Assembly: GCF_001561955.1 (NCBI RefSeq)
Contig: NZ_CP014223.1
Location: forward strand, 2,356,001 to 2,420,000
DNA length: 64,000 nucleotides
Direction: 5' to 3'
DNA from: Anaerotignum propionicum DSM 1682
GTDB lineage: Bacteria; Bacillota; Clostridia; Lachnospirales; Anaerotignaceae
The position numbers were made by a program, and so were the translations under genes. This document shows positions 62,364 through 64,000 of the stretch, piece after piece. Position 1 is the first letter of the stretch. Each line of letters opens with the position of its first letter. The notes under the pieces were generated by a model, which was not told where the DNA came from, made no database searches, and saw only the letters and a list, made by a program, of their open reading frames with translations.

Positions 62364-62912
62364 TCAGTCCTTTAATGTTAATCCCATTAATGCTCTCATC
62401 TTGTTTTCTTCCACTTTTGTCAAAGACACTCGGCCCATGCTGGGCATCTCAATGGGTCTATTGGGATTTAAATAATAGTTTTTGTCCTTTGTCAGCCCCT
62501 CTAAAATTTCCTGATCTTCCTTGCCTTTGTTTATGTCCATGACGACAGCGTTCTGAAACTCGGCAAAAACAGCCTTTTCCGTCAACTCATCACGCCATTT
62601 GTTTTCACCAACAGCCTGATCAAAACGTTTTCTCAAATAAACCTCCTGATCAGCCTCCCTTTCCTTTCGTTTGGTCTCGTCTTTTTCCGCAGCAATCTTT
62701 CGCTCCAGCTCTTCCAGTCTTTGTTTAAAGTCACTTTCCTTTACAGAGGACTCCTGAAGCTGTAAAAGCTGTGCTTCTAAGCCTTTTTTTGCGCTGTTTA
62801 ATGCATTAAAGTCTGCTCTCGCAACAAAATTTTTTCCGATTCCTTCGGCAATTTTCTTCTCTAGTTCTTGAGCATTCTCTAAGCCTTTCAAAGCTTCTTT
62901 TAACCATTCCAT
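62364..62912 (-). CDS. Phage capsid scaffolding protein (GP20-like)
   Basis: A 182-residue, highly charged coiled-coil protein (about 10-110) of the phage minor structural GP20 family, needed to shape the procapsid. The end (SMGRVSLTKVEENKMRALMGLTLKD) is the conserved capsid-contact region. ATG 62912 follows AAGGAG; an upstream ATG at 62930 contains that SD. Confidence 0.85.
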   Translation of the reverse strand: MEWLKEALKGLENAQELEKKIAEGIGKNFVARADFNALNSAKKGLEAQLLQLQESSVKESDFKQRLEELERKIAAEKDETKRKEREADQEVYLRKRFDQAVGENKWRDELTEKAVFAEFQNAVVMDINKGKEDQEILEGLTKDKNYYLNPNRPIEMPSMGRVSLTKVEENKMRALMGLTLKD

Positions 62913-63353
62913 GAATTTTTCTCCTTCCATCTCTCAATTTTTGTATTGTCATTTAGGTTCTATCCTTTTCATTCGGCCAGTCCCGATTTTGAACCGCCTC
63001 TTTTTATCCCCAGGCTAGGGTACAAAAAAAGGCCTGTTTAACGTCTATTGCCTAAAGACGAAAGAACAAAAAGAACACATTTGACCTTGGGAGCTCTGTC
63101 CCCTATTCCCTGCAAAGGATCATCCCTTGAACTTTTTTATTGAAAACACTATATTCTGAGATTTCATGTTTTGCATGTAATTGTTTTGATTTCTTTTCTA
63201 ATCGTTCAAGGTGTTTAGAGGAAAGCCTTAATACCTTTTAGACCAGTGTCCCATATGCCTATGCACTCTTTTTCATTATAACCGACCTCTTTTCATAAGC
63301 TTGCATCATTTTAGGAAAATCTAAAAGTCTTGTGTTTTTAATGCTCATCTCTC
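62913..63353. other. 441-base gap between portal and scaffold genes
   Basis: In an otherwise gapless gene string this stretch has no intact gene. It holds the broken frame described at 63103-63348, a small stem CGTCT/AGACG near 63042-63060, and a seven-T run (minus strand) near 63023-63029. A118-like phages carry a minor capsid gene of over 300 codons here. Confidence 0.6.
63103..63348 (-). pseudogene. Decayed small phage gene with in-frame stops
   Basis: ATG 63348, three codons after the portal stop, opens a frame (MSIKNTRLLDFPKMMQAY) that stops at TAG 63259-63261, then continues in the same frame through another stop (TAA 63238-63240) into 44 codons of protein-like, helical, lysine-rich sequence (SSKHLERLEKKSKQLH) ending at TAG 63103-63105. 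Staying in one frame suggests a gene inactivated by point mutations, perhaps what is left of the minor capsid gene. It may instead be a real 29-residue peptide plus noncoding DNA. Confidence 0.35.
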
Positions 63354-64000
63354 TTAAATTCTTTCTAATACTACATCTTGCCCTTGCCCAACTTCTTGCC
63401 TTTCTTCAATCTCTCCCAAAACCTTTTGTGCTTCGTCTGATGTCTCGTTAGGGTTCAGCCATTGCCTTAACTCAACTTTGCTTTTTACACCTAACTCCAA
63501 CGCATCCTTTAATTGCCCCCATGTTTCACTACTACTTTCTATCATCTCATAAGACCAATCAAAACGAACCCCATACGCTCCCATTGGTGCCAACTCGTAA
63601 TAATTAGCTAAAACATTACATGCATAAAGATAATCCCGCACGCCTCTCTCAACAGCATTACGAATATCACCAATTAGGGCATAGGTGTCATAAAGCCCTG
63701 CCTTAATCTCCGTGGCTGTGGCTCCTCTGCTTTCCGGTGCTGTTAGAATTCCTTTGCTTGTTCCAATACTTTTTTCCAGTAGCCCAAATAAATATTGTAA
63801 TCGCTCATAATAACTGCTATGTCGAATCTCAGGACTAAATACTTCAATCATGTCGCCATTTTCTTTGCCATGGGCGGCAAAAAACACCTTACTTGGCATA
63901 CGATATTTCCCTGTTTTGACATCCTTTTGAAACATGCGTTCATCGGCAAAAATCTTTACCTCTTTTAGCTTATACTCATCTCGAATTTGCTCAAAGCACT
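63354..64000 (-). CDS. Phage portal protein (partial, cut by window edge)
   Basis: The C-terminal 214 codons of the portal, the ring through which DNA enters the head. The frame is open to the window edge; reading inward it begins EQIRDEYKLKEVKIF. The segment TAPESRGATATEIKAGLYDTYA and AVERGVRDYLYACN match A118/SPP1-type portals. ATG 63935 is internal, not the start. Confidence 0.88.
   Translation of the reverse strand, partial: CFEQIRDEYKLKEVKIFADERMFQKDVKTGKYRMPSKVFFAAHGKENGDMIEVFSPEIRHSSYYERLQYLFGLLEKSIGTSKGILTAPESRGATATEIKAGLYDTYALIGDIRNAVERGVRDYLYACNVLANYYELAPMGAYGVRFDWSYEMIESSSETWGQLKDALELGVKSKVELRQWLNPNETSDEAQKVLGEIEERQEVGQGQDVVLERI

Larger units (their letters stand above)
51713..64000 (-). 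mobile_element. A118-like siphovirus prophage, structural and lysis genes (partial)
   Basis: Twenty close-packed minus-strand genes run from portal to endolysin: portal, scaffold, capsid, three or four connector and minor capsid proteins, major tail protein, two chaperones, tape measure, Dit, baseplate protein, XkdX, Tal, holin-associated protein, holin, endolysin. Most overlap by one to four bases. There is no tail sheath, so it is a siphovirus. The families (minor capsid 1-3, Gp15, GP20 scaffold) are those of Listeria phage A118. Terminase, replication and integrase genes would lie beyond 64,000. No att site was recognised near 51,600-51,712. Confidence 0.9.

Noticed and set aside
63103..63348. 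TAG/TAA stop recoding, as in some gut phages, to explain in-frame stops
   Set aside because: All other genes of this prophage end normally and lack internal stops, and both TAG and TAA occur in the frame.

Overview
The window is 64 kb of AT-rich chromosome from an endospore-forming, Gram-positive anaerobe of the class Clostridia (the gene content and order resemble Lachnospirales or Anaerotignum-like organisms; the genus is an inference). The evidence is the classic Firmicutes block yicC-remA-gmk-rpoZ ... priA-def-fmt-(Zn peptidase)-rsmB-rlmN-stp-prkC-rsgA-rpe-thiN ... rpmB, the class III fructose-bisphosphatase, RNase Y, RqcH, AddB, purine-rich Shine-Dalgarno (SD) sites everywhere, and a SpoIVFA/SpoIVFB-like pair behind a sigma-E-like promoter.

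Layout. 1-5,000: a divergent SOS pair (YneA-like fragment / lexA with a LexA box over the promoter), nadE, and a sensor kinase. 5,000-8,300: its probable response regulator and mutS2; a small membrane-protein gene on the opposite strand separates regulator from kinase. 8,650-13,500: fbp, a multi-pass membrane protein, an SDR-HAD pair. 13,700-32,300: mostly minus-strand housekeeping operons for tRNA and rRNA modification (rnz, tsaD, rsmB, rlmN), translation start (def, fmt), Ser/Thr phosphorylation (stp-prkC), ribosome assembly (rsgA), replication restart (priA), and remA-gmk-rpoZ. 32,500-51,600: rqcH, MATE exporter, rny, rng, the SpoIVF-like module, a second rsgA behind a short leader ORF, DUF523, an FMN-binding protein, addB, an ABC exporter, and an operon of a large protein with a His/Cys/Asp-rich repeat tail plus glyoxalase I. 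51,700-64,000: the structural and lysis part of an A118-like siphovirus prophage, all minus strand, running from a portal gene cut by the window edge to the endolysin.

Most notable signals. (1) Two conserved genes are interrupted by one-base frame changes: priA at a run of seven T, and the spoIVFA-like gene at CCC-TAG. (2) The SpoIVFB-like membrane protease has lost its zinc motif (HExxH is QEGGY, PLDGG is PLEGG), so the SpoIVF module looks decayed or repurposed. (3) A 547-residue helical protein ends in four metal-binding-type repeats and sits 27 bases before a metal-dependent glyoxalase. (4) The prophage lacks the expected minor capsid gene between portal and scaffold and has a very short tape-measure gene, so it is probably defective or reduced. 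(5) rny has no normally spaced canonical start codon; an ATA is best placed.

No tRNA, rRNA, CRISPR array, intact insertion sequence or integrase was found in the window. All calls come from reading the sequence and recalling family motifs; no database search was done.
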